The translations under genes and the position numbers were made by a program. Source: Nitrospiria bacterium (GTDB taxonomy: Bacteria; Nitrospirota; Nitrospiria; DASWJH01). From it: a stretch of DNA of 55,015 nt. The notes beneath the pieces are model-generated. The model saw only the letters and a list, made by a program, of their open reading frames with translations. It had not been told where the DNA came from and ran no database searches. The DNA is taken from positions 1 through 55,015 of the forward strand of contig DASWJH010000038.1 in assembly GCA_036397255.1 (NCBI GenBank), in the 5' to 3' direction. This document shows positions 46,494 to 54,887 of the stretch, in pieces. Within the stretch, counting starts at the first letter, position 1; every line of letters starts with the position of its first letter.

Positions 46494-47615
46494 TTAGGAT
46501 CTTATCTCCTTTAATAATTTCCATGCGGCCTCCTCCACTTCCTCAACAGAAATCGTCTCCAAACAGGCCACTTCAATGGGACAGGGGGGAGTTACCCCAA
46601 AAACAGTACAGGGACTGCAGGAAAAGTGTTTATTAATACTTCGATGGCGCTTCCCTTTGGGAGCCCATTTGACCTCGCTTCCCGCACCGAAAAGGCTTAA
46701 CGAGGGAGTACCCACCCCATAGGCCAAATGTAAAACCCCTGTGTCACAAGAAATCAAAAGGTCTCCTTCACCAATGACTTTCCACAAATCATTCAGGCTG
46801 GTTTGTCCTGTCAAATCCACCAAGGGCCCTACCAGATGATCGGTAATGTGTTTGGATTCGGAACGATCCATGGGTCCCCCGATGAGCACCACTTCCACCC
46901 CCCGATCCAAAAAACGTTTCACCAATTCCCGGTATTTCTCCCAACCCCATTTTCGTTCGGGAATGGTGGCCCCGGGGGCCATTAAAACCCGCATTGGTTT
47001 TTTGGGAGAAACAGATTCCTGTGTTTTAAATTCCTCCTCTTTCCCCGGTTTGGGGAAAAAAGGGCGATCCGGATGGAAAGAAAATGTTGCCCCGGTAATG
47101 GCTTCCATGAGGTGGAGAAAACTGTTGATTTCATAATCCTCTTGGCAATAGTCCACCCTGCGATGAAACAGAATTCTGCGTTCGTTGGTTCCAAACCCAA
47201 CACGATATTTTGCTTGAATCAATCGAGCCACCAGAGCGGAGAGATAATGGGATTGTTCGGTATCGATGATTAAATCGTATGATCTCCTCAGGACCCTAAA
47301 TAAGTCAACCCCACGATCATAAAAATATAACCGATCCGCCAGAGACCCCTCACAACGAAAAATGTCTCCATTTCTCACCTCCGCCAAAATCTCCAATACA
47401 GCTCCCTCATAATGGGTGCGGACCGCATCGATCATGGGTGCCAGCAAAACAGCATCCCCCAACCCCCCTGGGCGGATGAGTAATATTCGCTGGATCTGCT
47501 CCTTGGGAAATATCCCATGGGTCTCCTCTACTTTCAAATACCAGCCTAACCCCTTGATCACTGCTTTTCCAACCCAACGGTCCAAGAACTTTAGGACGGT
47601 AATTTTTCTAAACAT
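46494..47615 (-). CDS. Glycosyltransferase family 9 (heptosyltransferase-like)
   Basis: 373 residues, the usual GT9 length. The N-terminal motif RILLIRPGGLGDAVLLAPMI and the C-terminal donor-site block GDLLISCDTGVLHLAYGVGTP are diagnostic. A conserved FGAGSEVKWAP precedes a Cys-rich SCSPCTVFG segment common in this group. Such enzymes add heptose or related sugars to the LPS core on the cytoplasmic side. In this cluster it could also serve another glycan. Confidence 0.9.
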   Translation of the reverse strand: MFRKITVLKFLDRWVGKAVIKGLGWYLKVEETHGIFPKEQIQRILLIRPGGLGDAVLLAPMIDAVRTHYEGAVLEILAEVRNGDIFRCEGSLADRLYFYDRGVDLFRVLRRSYDLIIDTEQSHYLSALVARLIQAKYRVGFGTNERRILFHRRVDYCQEDYEINSFLHLMEAITGATFSFHPDRPFFPKPGKEEEFKTQESVSPKKPMRVLMAPGATIPERKWGWEKYRELVKRFLDRGVEVVLIGGPMDRSESKHITDHLVGPLVDLTGQTSLNDLWKVIGEGDLLISCDTGVLHLAYGVGTPSLSLFGAGSEVKWAPKGKRHRSINKHFSCSPCTVFGVTPPCPIEVACLETISVEEVEEAAWKLLKEIRS

Positions 47616-47675
47616 AATTTTTTAAAGAGGGGGTTCCTGAATGAATGAGGAAAACTATAGGAAGAGTTGAAATCC

Positions 47676-48161
47676 CTAGAAAATCCATTGAAAAAATAGC
47701 CGGATATTGGCCAGCGTAATATCCCAACCCTCAAAATACCGTTTCAGATGAAGAAAAAGATATAGAGCAGACATATATCCCATTCCATGAAACAATAAAA
47801 TGATTTTTCCTTTCCACGCCCGAATCCCTAAAAACCAGGAAAGGATACCCGCCACCAGAGCAAACCCCACTGCAACCCAGGGAATAAAACCCCAACCCAA
47901 GGTTTTTAAAAACCCCAAATAAAGGAAATAGGAAGCCAAGAGTAGGGCATCCAACGGATGTGTCTCCCCCCCCATCTTCTCCAAGGCACCCCCTAAAACC
48001 AACCCCACCAGAACCCCTATGGGAAGGGAAAGATAAAAGAAATGCATCACCGCCGAAAGGTTTTCCTCGAAAGGGTCCGCCTGGAGAACGCCCAGGAAAA
48101 AACCAAAAGCCAACCCTAAAGAGAGAGACCTTGGAATTCCTTTTTTCCAATCCATCATCAT
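47676..48161 (-). CDS. Polytopic membrane protein of unknown function
   Basis: 161 residues with about five hydrophobic segments (FFLGVLQAD, LPIGVLVGLVLGG, LLLASYFLYLGF, VGFALVAGILSWF, MGYMSALYLFLHL). I do not recognise the family. It lies between the C-terminal half of a GT-C glycosyltransferase and the GT9 gene, all on the same strand. It may be a lipid-carrier or transport accessory protein (inference). Confidence 0.65.
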   Translation of the reverse strand: MMMDWKKGIPRSLSLGLAFGFFLGVLQADPFEENLSAVMHFFYLSLPIGVLVGLVLGGALEKMGGETHPLDALLLASYFLYLGFLKTLGWGFIPWVAVGFALVAGILSWFLGIRAWKGKIILLFHGMGYMSALYLFLHLKRYFEGWDITLANIRLFFQWIF

Positions 48162-48203
48162 TATGGGTTCCGCCTTATCCTTTGCTCAAATCCAAAAAAA
48201 AAA

Positions 48204-49397
48204 TTATCCCTCTTTGACATTTCGAAAAACTTCAAATTCTTCTTCACCCAAGAGAAATTTTTTCACCGACTTTCCTTGATATCCCCGGAGAGGCCGACCC
48301 AACGAATAAATGACCTTTTCCCCAAGACGCTGGGCCACCAGGTCATCCCCCCCCGCCGGGGCCAAAACCACCCGGATGGGAAACTCGTTGGCTAATTCCA
48401 AATGACGAAATGCATACCCCATGAGTGTACTGGTCAAGATTACGGCATTGGGGTCCATTTCAGCGGCGATCTCTCGGGCAAGGGGAATTAACTGAAACGA
48501 TATTCCCCCGTAGAAATCCGAGAGCGTATTTCGCTGAACCGGATTTTCCAGAACAGAACGCTTTAAAAAAAACAGATAGTTTACATCGTGTAGGATCAAA
48601 AGATACCTGGGATCGAAAATTACATCCTCTGGGGCAATTCTCCGGTTCAGGTAATAAATGGTCCTGTCCAAAGGGTCATGGAAAAAAACAAACGCATCGG
48701 GGTCCTGGGAGGGATGGGTTTGAAAATTCCAAATCCGGTTTTGAACTTTGGAACCGTAAAAATGGGTCGTAAAAAAGAGTCCATGAGGAGCGGCCACATA
48801 CACATTTAAACCCCGCCCCTCCTGAGTGAGGAGATCCAAAGACTCAAGGACTTCTCCCATAAACAAATAACGAAAGGGAGATCCGGTGTTTCCCTCCACC
48901 CGATCAGAGAGCGGCCTTTGAAGGTTTAGCATGGGAAGCCGGTAGTTTCCCAATTGAACAAAGGTTAATAATACCCCTCCGAGGCACAACAGTTTTAGGA
49001 ATGGCCGTGTCCCGGCTAATTCACTGGTAATTTTTGGCCAAACCACTCCTAAAGCCACCAATCCCAGACCGGTCACATAAAGAATGAGCCTTCCCGAACG
49101 GGAGAGTAAATCAATAGAAACCGCATAGTAAAATAGGGCAGCCAAGGCTATGACGAACTGCCCCCAAAAGAAAAAAGGAAAAAAATCCTTCTTTGCATGC
49201 TGACTTTCTTTTTCCCAGCATTGGGGGAAAGAAGGAAAAACAGGATGACGGATCGCCCGAATGGCGTTAACGAAAAGGTAAAGAAGACTGGGAAAGCACA
49301 AACCCCAAAAAATTAACCCAAATCCCCCGTGAAGGCTTCCCAGCCCTAAATCCCCGAAAAAAAATTGTGTCAGATATTCAAAACCCCGATCTACCAT
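48204..49397 (-). CDS. GT-C membrane glycosyltransferase, C-terminal half (copy 1)
   Basis: 397 residues. It begins abruptly in what reads as the middle of a polytopic protein (FFFGDLGLGSLHGGFGLIFWG), has four or five helices to about residue 150, then a soluble domain ending FEVFRNVKEG. The paralogue at 53268-54434 aligns over its full length (RSGRLILYVTGLGL versus RSGRLVLFVTGLGL, VQNRIWNF versus LQNRIWNF). Neither has an N-terminal GT-C catalytic part. That part is encoded separately at 50025-51062, on the far side of repeat tract B. It is either a broken gene or a working two-piece enzyme. The start codon has only a weak AAGGA before it. Confidence 0.7.
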   Translation of the reverse strand: MVDRGFEYLTQFFFGDLGLGSLHGGFGLIFWGLCFPSLLYLFVNAIRAIRHPVFPSFPQCWEKESQHAKKDFFPFFFWGQFVIALAALFYYAVSIDLLSRSGRLILYVTGLGLVALGVVWPKITSELAGTRPFLKLLCLGGVLLTFVQLGNYRLPMLNLQRPLSDRVEGNTGSPFRYLFMGEVLESLDLLTQEGRGLNVYVAAPHGLFFTTHFYGSKVQNRIWNFQTHPSQDPDAFVFFHDPLDRTIYYLNRRIAPEDVIFDPRYLLILHDVNYLFFLKRSVLENPVQRNTLSDFYGGISFQLIPLAREIAAEMDPNAVILTSTLMGYAFRHLELANEFPIRVVLAPAGGDDLVAQRLGEKVIYSLGRPLRGYQGKSVKKFLLGEEEFEVFRNVKEG

Positions 49398-49431
49398 TCC
49401 TTTGTTTCATCCTTCTTTAACATTAATTATG

Positions 49432-50010
49432 AGCCTTATTCCTCTTTGAAAAGGAACCCCTACCCAAATTCCACCTCTTTGGAAAAGACCCACCCCAACT
49501 TCCCCCTCTTTGGAAAAGAGGGCCTAGGGGAGATTTTATAACCTCAAATCCCCCTTCATCCCCCTTTTCTAAAGGGGGAGAGAAAGGGAGAGTCCCCTTT
49601 TTCTTAAGGAGGAAACCTTCAAAACTTTCCCCCTCTTTAGAAAAGAACCCTCCCCCAACTTCCCCTCTTTGGAAAAGACCTCTTCCCAAACTGCCCCTCT
49701 TTGGAAAACAGGGGCCAGGGGAGATTTTATAACCTCAAATCCCCCTTCATCCCCCTTTTCTTAAGGGGGAGAGAAAGGGAGAGTCCCCTTTTTCTAAAGG
49801 GAGATTTCTATAAGGGTTCCCTTTTTTGGAAAAGAGGACTCCCCAAACTCACTCCTCTTTGGAAAGAACTCCATTCAACCTTCTCCTCTTTGGAAAAAGA
49901 ACCCCACCCAAATCCCCCTCTTCGGGAAAAGACCCCTCCCCAAATCCCCCTCTTTGGAAAAGAGGGGCCAGGGGAGATTTTATAATCTCAAATACCCCCT
50001 TTTCTAAACA
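49432..50010. repeat. Palindromic repeat tract B, between two halves of a glycosyltransferase
   Basis: About 580 bases of tandemly clustered repeat modules with three cores in the same orientation: 49530-49545 and 49721-49736 (both variant GAGATTTTATAACCTC) and 49974-49989 (GAGATTTTATAATCTC). Each core is preceded by CCCTCTTTGGAAAAGAGGG-type hairpins and followed by AAATCCCCC. Partial hairpin arms fill the spaces. There is no gene inside; apparent frames reading PLWKRGARGDF are a known by-product of this DNA. Confidence 0.9.
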
Positions 50011-50024
50011 GAAAAAAGCGGTAC

Positions 50025-51062
50025 TTAGGAAACGGAAGGTCCTAAAAAACTTCCTAACACCATTAGATTTCTTAAGTACCAATAACTCCCCCCAATAATA
50101 AAAAGCAAAATATAAATGAGGGCGGGTCGGGTTCCCTCAAACCCCAGGCCTTTCCAAAGGGGATACAAAACCAACGGTTGAATTCCTAACACCAAAAAAA
50201 CCATGGAGTATTTCATCCCAACCAATAAGCCCGCCACCAATCCCACCATATAAAAAGAAGCGAAACGGCCGGTTTGCCAAAACCCCACCGCCAAAGCCAA
50301 TGCGGACAAAAAATAGACCGAAATAATCAGGTCCACATAGGCGCTCCCTGCTTGTCCAACCACCACCGGGGAAAATGAAAAAAGAAGGGAAACAAAAAGG
50401 GCCACGCGGGGGGGACTCCCCAAACGGGTAGCCAGCGAGTAGATGGCCAGACAGCCTAAAAAAATGAGGAATAATTGAACCATGTCCACCACACGGACAT
50501 CCCCAACAAAAATTAAAAACCATAAGAAAAGTAATTCCGCGTTTTGAGGATAAGCAAATTGAGGCCGCAGATCTAAAGGAAGAATGGAGATCCGGTGATC
50601 CTGGTAATATTGATAAACGGGAGGGAGATGGTATACATCATCCATTCCCCTCGGTGGAAACAGGTAGGCGGCAACACCAAGCCATAGGATTAATAGAAGG
50701 GTAAGGCCCATAAGAATTCCATTTTCCCATCCCTTCGTCCTTTCCCACCAGGTGGGGATATCTTTGCCTACTTGTTTGAACGGTACAGCAAAGTTTCTGA
50801 GGGGTATCAACCCTCTGAAAAATAAGCCTCCCAACAGGATTCCAGAAAAAAAGAAATGAATCAGTAATACTCCCCCCAGCGTCAGGAAACCCAAATGGCC
50901 CAAAAGAATTTCCACTAAAATGATTTGGGCAGTCGCCCCAACAGCAGAAGCAATCAATCGATCCACGTTTCCCTCTTCTTTAAATCCCCAAAAAGAAAAA
51001 AGAAGGAACCAGACACCAAAGATTCCAAAAGATATGATAACCAACCCAACCCAACCTAACAT
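50025..51062 (-). CDS. GT-C membrane glycosyltransferase, N-terminal half (GT39-like)
   Basis: 345 residues, about nine helices. The first large periplasmic loop carries PPRGMDDVYHLPPVYQYYQ with the Asp-Asp pair expected of GT-C enzymes, and PQNAELLFLW fits the family. It ends at ...GGSYWYLRNLMVLGSF, where family members normally continue for a few hundred residues, and the stop lies 15 bases from repeat tract B. The missing C-terminal part matches the gene at 48204-49397. Its stop overlaps nothing; its start follows the GT4 stop directly, so it is in the glycan operon. Confidence 0.75.
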   Translation of the reverse strand: MLGWVGLVIISFGIFGVWFLLFSFWGFKEEGNVDRLIASAVGATAQIILVEILLGHLGFLTLGGVLLIHFFFSGILLGGLFFRGLIPLRNFAVPFKQVGKDIPTWWERTKGWENGILMGLTLLLILWLGVAAYLFPPRGMDDVYHLPPVYQYYQDHRISILPLDLRPQFAYPQNAELLFLWFLIFVGDVRVVDMVQLFLIFLGCLAIYSLATRLGSPPRVALFVSLLFSFSPVVVGQAGSAYVDLIISVYFLSALALAVGFWQTGRFASFYMVGLVAGLLVGMKYSMVFLVLGIQPLVLYPLWKGLGFEGTRPALIYILLFIIGGSYWYLRNLMVLGSFLGPSVS

Positions 51063-52295
51063 TTAATCCTCCTGCCCCATGCTGGAGTGGGGTCCCTTTA
51101 CCTGCTGGAAAATTTGATCAAATCGGGAGGCGATATGATTCCACTCACATTTTTCTTTCACCTTTTCCATACCTCCTTGAACCAGCCGATCCCGTAAAGC
51201 CCCTTCGCATAAAATCCTCCGAATGGCCGCCGCCACCCCTGGGGGATCTCCCTCTTCCACCATCAATCCGGTCTTTTGGTCTTCTATTAAAGATGAAATC
51301 CCACCGGTCCGGGTTCCGATGACAGGGAGTCCCGAAGCCATTGCCTCGGCTAACACCAAACCAAAGGCCTCTTCTTCTCCCCGTTTCGTCCTTATAGATG
51401 GGAGAATAAACACATCACTGGCACGGTAATAGTCCGCCAATTGAGTTTGGGGGATTCCCCCTTTAAATTCAACCACGTTTTGTAGACCTAATCTTTCCAC
51501 CAGTTGAATCAAACGTTTCCGTTCCGGCCCTTCACCGATTAATATCAACCGAACACTTTGAAATTCTTCACGAATAAAAGAAACGGCCTCAATTAAATAG
51601 TGAAAGCCTTTCTGTTCTGATAACCGGCCAACCCCTAGTAGAAGTACTTCATCACCCAAACCCACCTTTAATCTTGCTTCTCTTTGATTTCCGGGATGAA
51701 AAACCTCGAAATCAACCCCCATTGGAATTAAGTATACACGGTCTTTAAATTTCGTTGGAATTTTCTCTTTCAGCGTTTGGCTGTTGACCGTAATAGCGGC
51801 ACTTCGGGACAACACGAAACGAATCAACCACCCAAAGGGCCCCCGTCTAAATACCATCAGGTCACTTCCATGAATCGTGGTTACCACGGGAACTTTGAAC
51901 CAAAAGGACCAAAGGACGGCAAAAAGCCCTTGAGGCAAAAGCCAGTGGGCGTGGACCACATCCACCTTCTCCTGACAGATGGTATGTCCAATGGCCCATG
52001 CTTGACACCCCAGAAAAAAAGGGAGATTGACCCAGGCCATTAAATTAGATCGTAGTTTTGGAAGAATTCCCCCTTCATAACACAATTTCTCCCATCGGTC
52101 AGGGTAAAAATAGCGGAACCGGAAAATTTTTAACCCCTCCACCTCCTCTACCCTTTTTGCACCCGGGGCATGGGGGACCAGGACAAACATCTCATTTCCC
52201 TCTTTGACCAGGGAGGCTGACAACCGAAACACATAAGAGGGCTCGGTATCTCCCGACCATCGAGGAAATGTGGTGGCAAGGACCAAAATTTTCAT
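51063..52295 (-). CDS. Glycosyltransferase family 4
   Basis: 410 residues. The N-terminal Rossmann part has TTFPRWSGDTEPSYVFRLS and HAHWLLPQG; the C-terminal half has LLGVGRLSEQKGFHYLI, IGEGPERKRL and the EAFGLVLAEAMASGLPVIGT donor-site block. This is a retaining GT-B enzyme that uses nucleotide-sugars. Its start overlaps the GT2 stop by four bases, and its end is directly followed by the GT-C N-terminal half. Substrate unknown. Confidence 0.93.
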   Translation of the reverse strand: MKILVLATTFPRWSGDTEPSYVFRLSASLVKEGNEMFVLVPHAPGAKRVEEVEGLKIFRFRYFYPDRWEKLCYEGGILPKLRSNLMAWVNLPFFLGCQAWAIGHTICQEKVDVVHAHWLLPQGLFAVLWSFWFKVPVVTTIHGSDLMVFRRGPFGWLIRFVLSRSAAITVNSQTLKEKIPTKFKDRVYLIPMGVDFEVFHPGNQREARLKVGLGDEVLLLGVGRLSEQKGFHYLIEAVSFIREEFQSVRLILIGEGPERKRLIQLVERLGLQNVVEFKGGIPQTQLADYYRASDVFILPSIRTKRGEEEAFGLVLAEAMASGLPVIGTRTGGISSLIEDQKTGLMVEEGDPPGVAAAIRRILCEGALRDRLVQGGMEKVKEKCEWNHIASRFDQIFQQVKGPHSSMGQED

Positions 52296-53200
52296 TTTAA
52301 ATTTCTACTTTGGGATTCTTCTTCCTCCTGCAGCTGGCGCCAAAAACCAAAAGCCCAGACCACCAAGGCTGAAAAAAGAAAAGGGCTGAGCAATACAGAC
52401 AACGCCAAAAGCCGAAGATTCCATCGAAGTTTAACTAATATCGAACCCCATCGCACAAAGGGAATGAAAAGGGATAACAGCGGAAAGACCACAAAAATCC
52501 GTCCGGGCATGGAAAAACGGCTACGAGTAATCGCAAAAGCCTGGCCATACCGGTATTGATGCTGAAAAACCCGCCAGAAATCTGTACGGTGAAGGTGAGA
52601 GACCTGTAGTGCGGGGTCGAAAAGGTATGTTTCCCCGGCGCTGGAGAGGCGCCAGTTAAAAACCGAATCCTCCCCCGGAAAAAAATCCGTGGGAAAGGGA
52701 CCGTATTTTTCGAAAACCTCCCGGCGCAGACAAAGATTGCAGGTGGGAATATGACCCGTGGGGTGCTTTGGGTGTTTGGGGGAAAACTCCTTAAAACTAA
52801 GGATATATTCAACCCACCCTGCAAGACTTTCCCGCGTCCCGTTTAAAACGGAACCCCCAATTCCTGCATAATGATCATCCGTCATTCCTTGAACCATCCC
52901 TTTCAGTAAATCTTTATCCGGGACACAATCAGAATCGATAAAGGCAATGAGTGGGGCTTGAGACTGTTTTACCCCCAAATTTCTCGCTTCACCCGGAAGG
53001 GTTTTTTGAGGAAGATGTATTAAATGAACCGATGGAAAATCCTTTTGGATCAATTCATCCGTTCCGTCATCTGAGCTATCCACCACAATGACTTCATAGG
53101 AATCCCGTGGTAGACTTTGCGCCATGATCGCGTTCAAGCAGTCACGGATGGTTCCTTTAGAACGATAACAAGGAACCACCACGGAAATCTCAATCATCAT
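52292..53200 (-). CDS. Glycosyltransferase family 2
   Basis: 302 residues. GT-A fold: EISVVVPCYRSKGTIRDCL, then IAFIDSDCVPDKDLL with the metal-binding DSD, and PGEDSVFNWRLSSAGE. Two hydrophobic segments at the C-terminus (about 230-290) may anchor it in the membrane. It is the second gene of the C2-GT2-GT4 run. Confidence 0.93.
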   Translation of the reverse strand: MMIEISVVVPCYRSKGTIRDCLNAIMAQSLPRDSYEVIVVDSSDDGTDELIQKDFPSVHLIHLPQKTLPGEARNLGVKQSQAPLIAFIDSDCVPDKDLLKGMVQGMTDDHYAGIGGSVLNGTRESLAGWVEYILSFKEFSPKHPKHPTGHIPTCNLCLRREVFEKYGPFPTDFFPGEDSVFNWRLSSAGETYLFDPALQVSHLHRTDFWRVFQHQYRYGQAFAITRSRFSMPGRIFVVFPLLSLFIPFVRWGSILVKLRWNLRLLALSVLLSPFLFSALVVWAFGFWRQLQEEEESQSRNLK

Positions 53201-53267
53201 TTAAAATCGTTCCCCGGAATCTGCCCATTTTGGAAAACTGCCTCCAAGGTCAACCCCGATTAAGGTT

Positions 53268-54434
53268 TTATGGCCTCTCATTTTTAAAAACCTGAAATTC
53301 TCCCTCGGGAAGGGAGAACAGTATCCACACTTCACTGTTAAATCCTTCCAACGGCCGTTTTAAAGAAAAAATGATCTTCTCGGGAAGGGTTTTCCCAAAT
53401 TCATTTTCCATTCCGTTGGGAACGAAAATAATGGTCTGAGAAATATCCCCCTTCAATTCCAAATGTTTTAGCGAATACCCCAATGGTGAAGAAGTTAATA
53501 TGACCCCGTCGGAATGGATTTGGGAGGTGAGCCTCCGGGCAAAAAGATTGAGTTCCGGGTAGATTCCCTCATAGTACCTCTCCAAATCCGTCTTCCGTCC
53601 TGGATGATCCAGGAGAGATTTTTTTAGGAAGAAAAGCGCGTTTGAGTCTTGGAAAATCAGCATATAACGCGAATCCAGTGTGACCTCCCTTGGGGAAATG
53701 CGACGACCCAAATAAAAAAGGTCCTGATCCTCCTCCGTTTGGTGAAAAACAAAAGCATCCGGCTCCGCGGAGGGTGCTTTTTCAAAATTCCATATCCGGT
53801 TTTGAAGGTTGACGCCATAAAAAGGGGCTGTCCAAAATAGCTTTCGAGGCCCGGAAACATACACCGATAAACCCCGTTCCCCTTGGGTTAAAATTTCAAG
53901 GGGTTTTAAAACATTACCCAGGTAGAAATAGTGATAGGGTGAAGGACTCTTTCCCGCCATCCGGTCTTGGATCGCTTCCCGAAGGTCAAATTGAGGATCT
54001 CTGAAATTTCCCATGAGAATCAACCCTAAAACTGAACTAGAGATGCAAAGCGTTTTTAAAAAGACCTCCGCCCCCTGAATTTCAAAAGACAATTTGGGCC
54101 AAACCACAGCCAAAGCCAACAAACCCAACCCCGTGACAAAAAGAACCAGTCTTCCGGACCGCAACAAAAGTTCCTGGGAATGGGCATATAAAAAAAGGGC
54201 AAGTAACCCCAAGCCCAATTGTCCCCAGAACAAAGAAGGAAACCAATTGCTTCCGGTCCCGGGAACCCAACCCCCCATGGAAAATGTTTTTCCGTTTGAC
54301 CAAAGGACACTGATTCCGGACCCCATAAGGTAAAGAAATGCGGGAAAACTTAAACCCCAAAAAATTAAACCATACCCTCCAAACAGATTTCCAAGGCCTG
54401 GCTCGCCAAAAAAGAAATAATTGATATTATCCAC
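53268..54434 (-). CDS. GT-C membrane glycosyltransferase, C-terminal half (copy 2)
   Basis: 388 residues, paralogue of 48204-49397 along the whole length (FFFGEPGLGNLFGGYGLIFWG, LLALFLYAHSQELLLRSGRL, FYLGRRISPREVTLDSRYM). It also begins in mid-protein and is immediately preceded upstream by repeat tract C. No N-terminal catalytic half is visible before the window ends; a DUF559 gene is found there instead. The protein is well conserved relative to copy 1, which argues that the C-terminal piece alone may be selected for. Confidence 0.7.
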   Translation of the reverse strand: MDNINYFFFGEPGLGNLFGGYGLIFWGLSFPAFLYLMGSGISVLWSNGKTFSMGGWVPGTGSNWFPSLFWGQLGLGLLALFLYAHSQELLLRSGRLVLFVTGLGLLALAVVWPKLSFEIQGAEVFLKTLCISSSVLGLILMGNFRDPQFDLREAIQDRMAGKSPSPYHYFYLGNVLKPLEILTQGERGLSVYVSGPRKLFWTAPFYGVNLQNRIWNFEKAPSAEPDAFVFHQTEEDQDLFYLGRRISPREVTLDSRYMLIFQDSNALFFLKKSLLDHPGRKTDLERYYEGIYPELNLFARRLTSQIHSDGVILTSSPLGYSLKHLELKGDISQTIIFVPNGMENEFGKTLPEKIIFSLKRPLEGFNSEVWILFSLPEGEFQVFKNERP

Positions 54435-54479
54435 CCTAGGAATTCCTCAACTTTGTTAATACAAGGCTGTTATACAATT

Positions 54480-54887
54480 TTTCCCTCTTTGAAAAAGGCC
54501 CCCATTCAAATTCCCCCTCTTTGGAAAAGAGGGGCCGGGGGAGATTTTATAATCTCAAATCCCCCTCTTCGGGAAAATACCCCTCCCCAAATTCCCCCTC
54601 TTTGGAAAAGAGGGGCTAGGGGAGATTTTATAATCTCAAATCCCCCTTATTCCCCCTTTTCTTAAGGGGGAGAGAAATGGAGGGTCGCCTTTTCCAAAGT
54701 GGAAACTATCAAAACTTTCCCCTCACTTTGAAAAAAACTCCTCCCCAAATTTTCACCTCTTTAAAAAAGACCCCCCCCCAAAAAACTTTCCCTATTTTGA
54801 AAAGAACCCCACTCAAATCCCCCTCTTCGGGAAAATACCCCTCCCCAAATTCCCCTCTTTGGAAAACAGGGGCCAGGGGAGATTTGA
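54480..54887. repeat. Palindromic repeat tract C, ending at a DUF559 stop codon
   Basis: Two intact cores GAGATTTTATAATCTC (54541-54556 and 54622-54637) in the same orientation as tracts A and B, each preceded by CCCTCTTTGGAAAAGAGGGG-type hairpins and followed by AAATCCCCC. A third, diverged module (CCCCTCTTTGGAAAACAGG to GGGGAGATTTGA, 54853-54887) runs directly into the TAA of the DUF559 gene. There is no other gene inside. Confidence 0.9.

Noticed and set aside
49432-50010. Possible CRISPR array
   Set aside because: Repeat units vary in length, contain internal hairpins, and have no regular unique spacers or nearby cas genes.
49423-50098. Open frames with peptides such as PLWKRGARGDF and FSKEGE
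   Set aside because: They arise from the palindromic repeat DNA, occur in several frames and both strands, have no ribosome sites and mirror the hairpin arms. The same applies to frames at 54453-54922.
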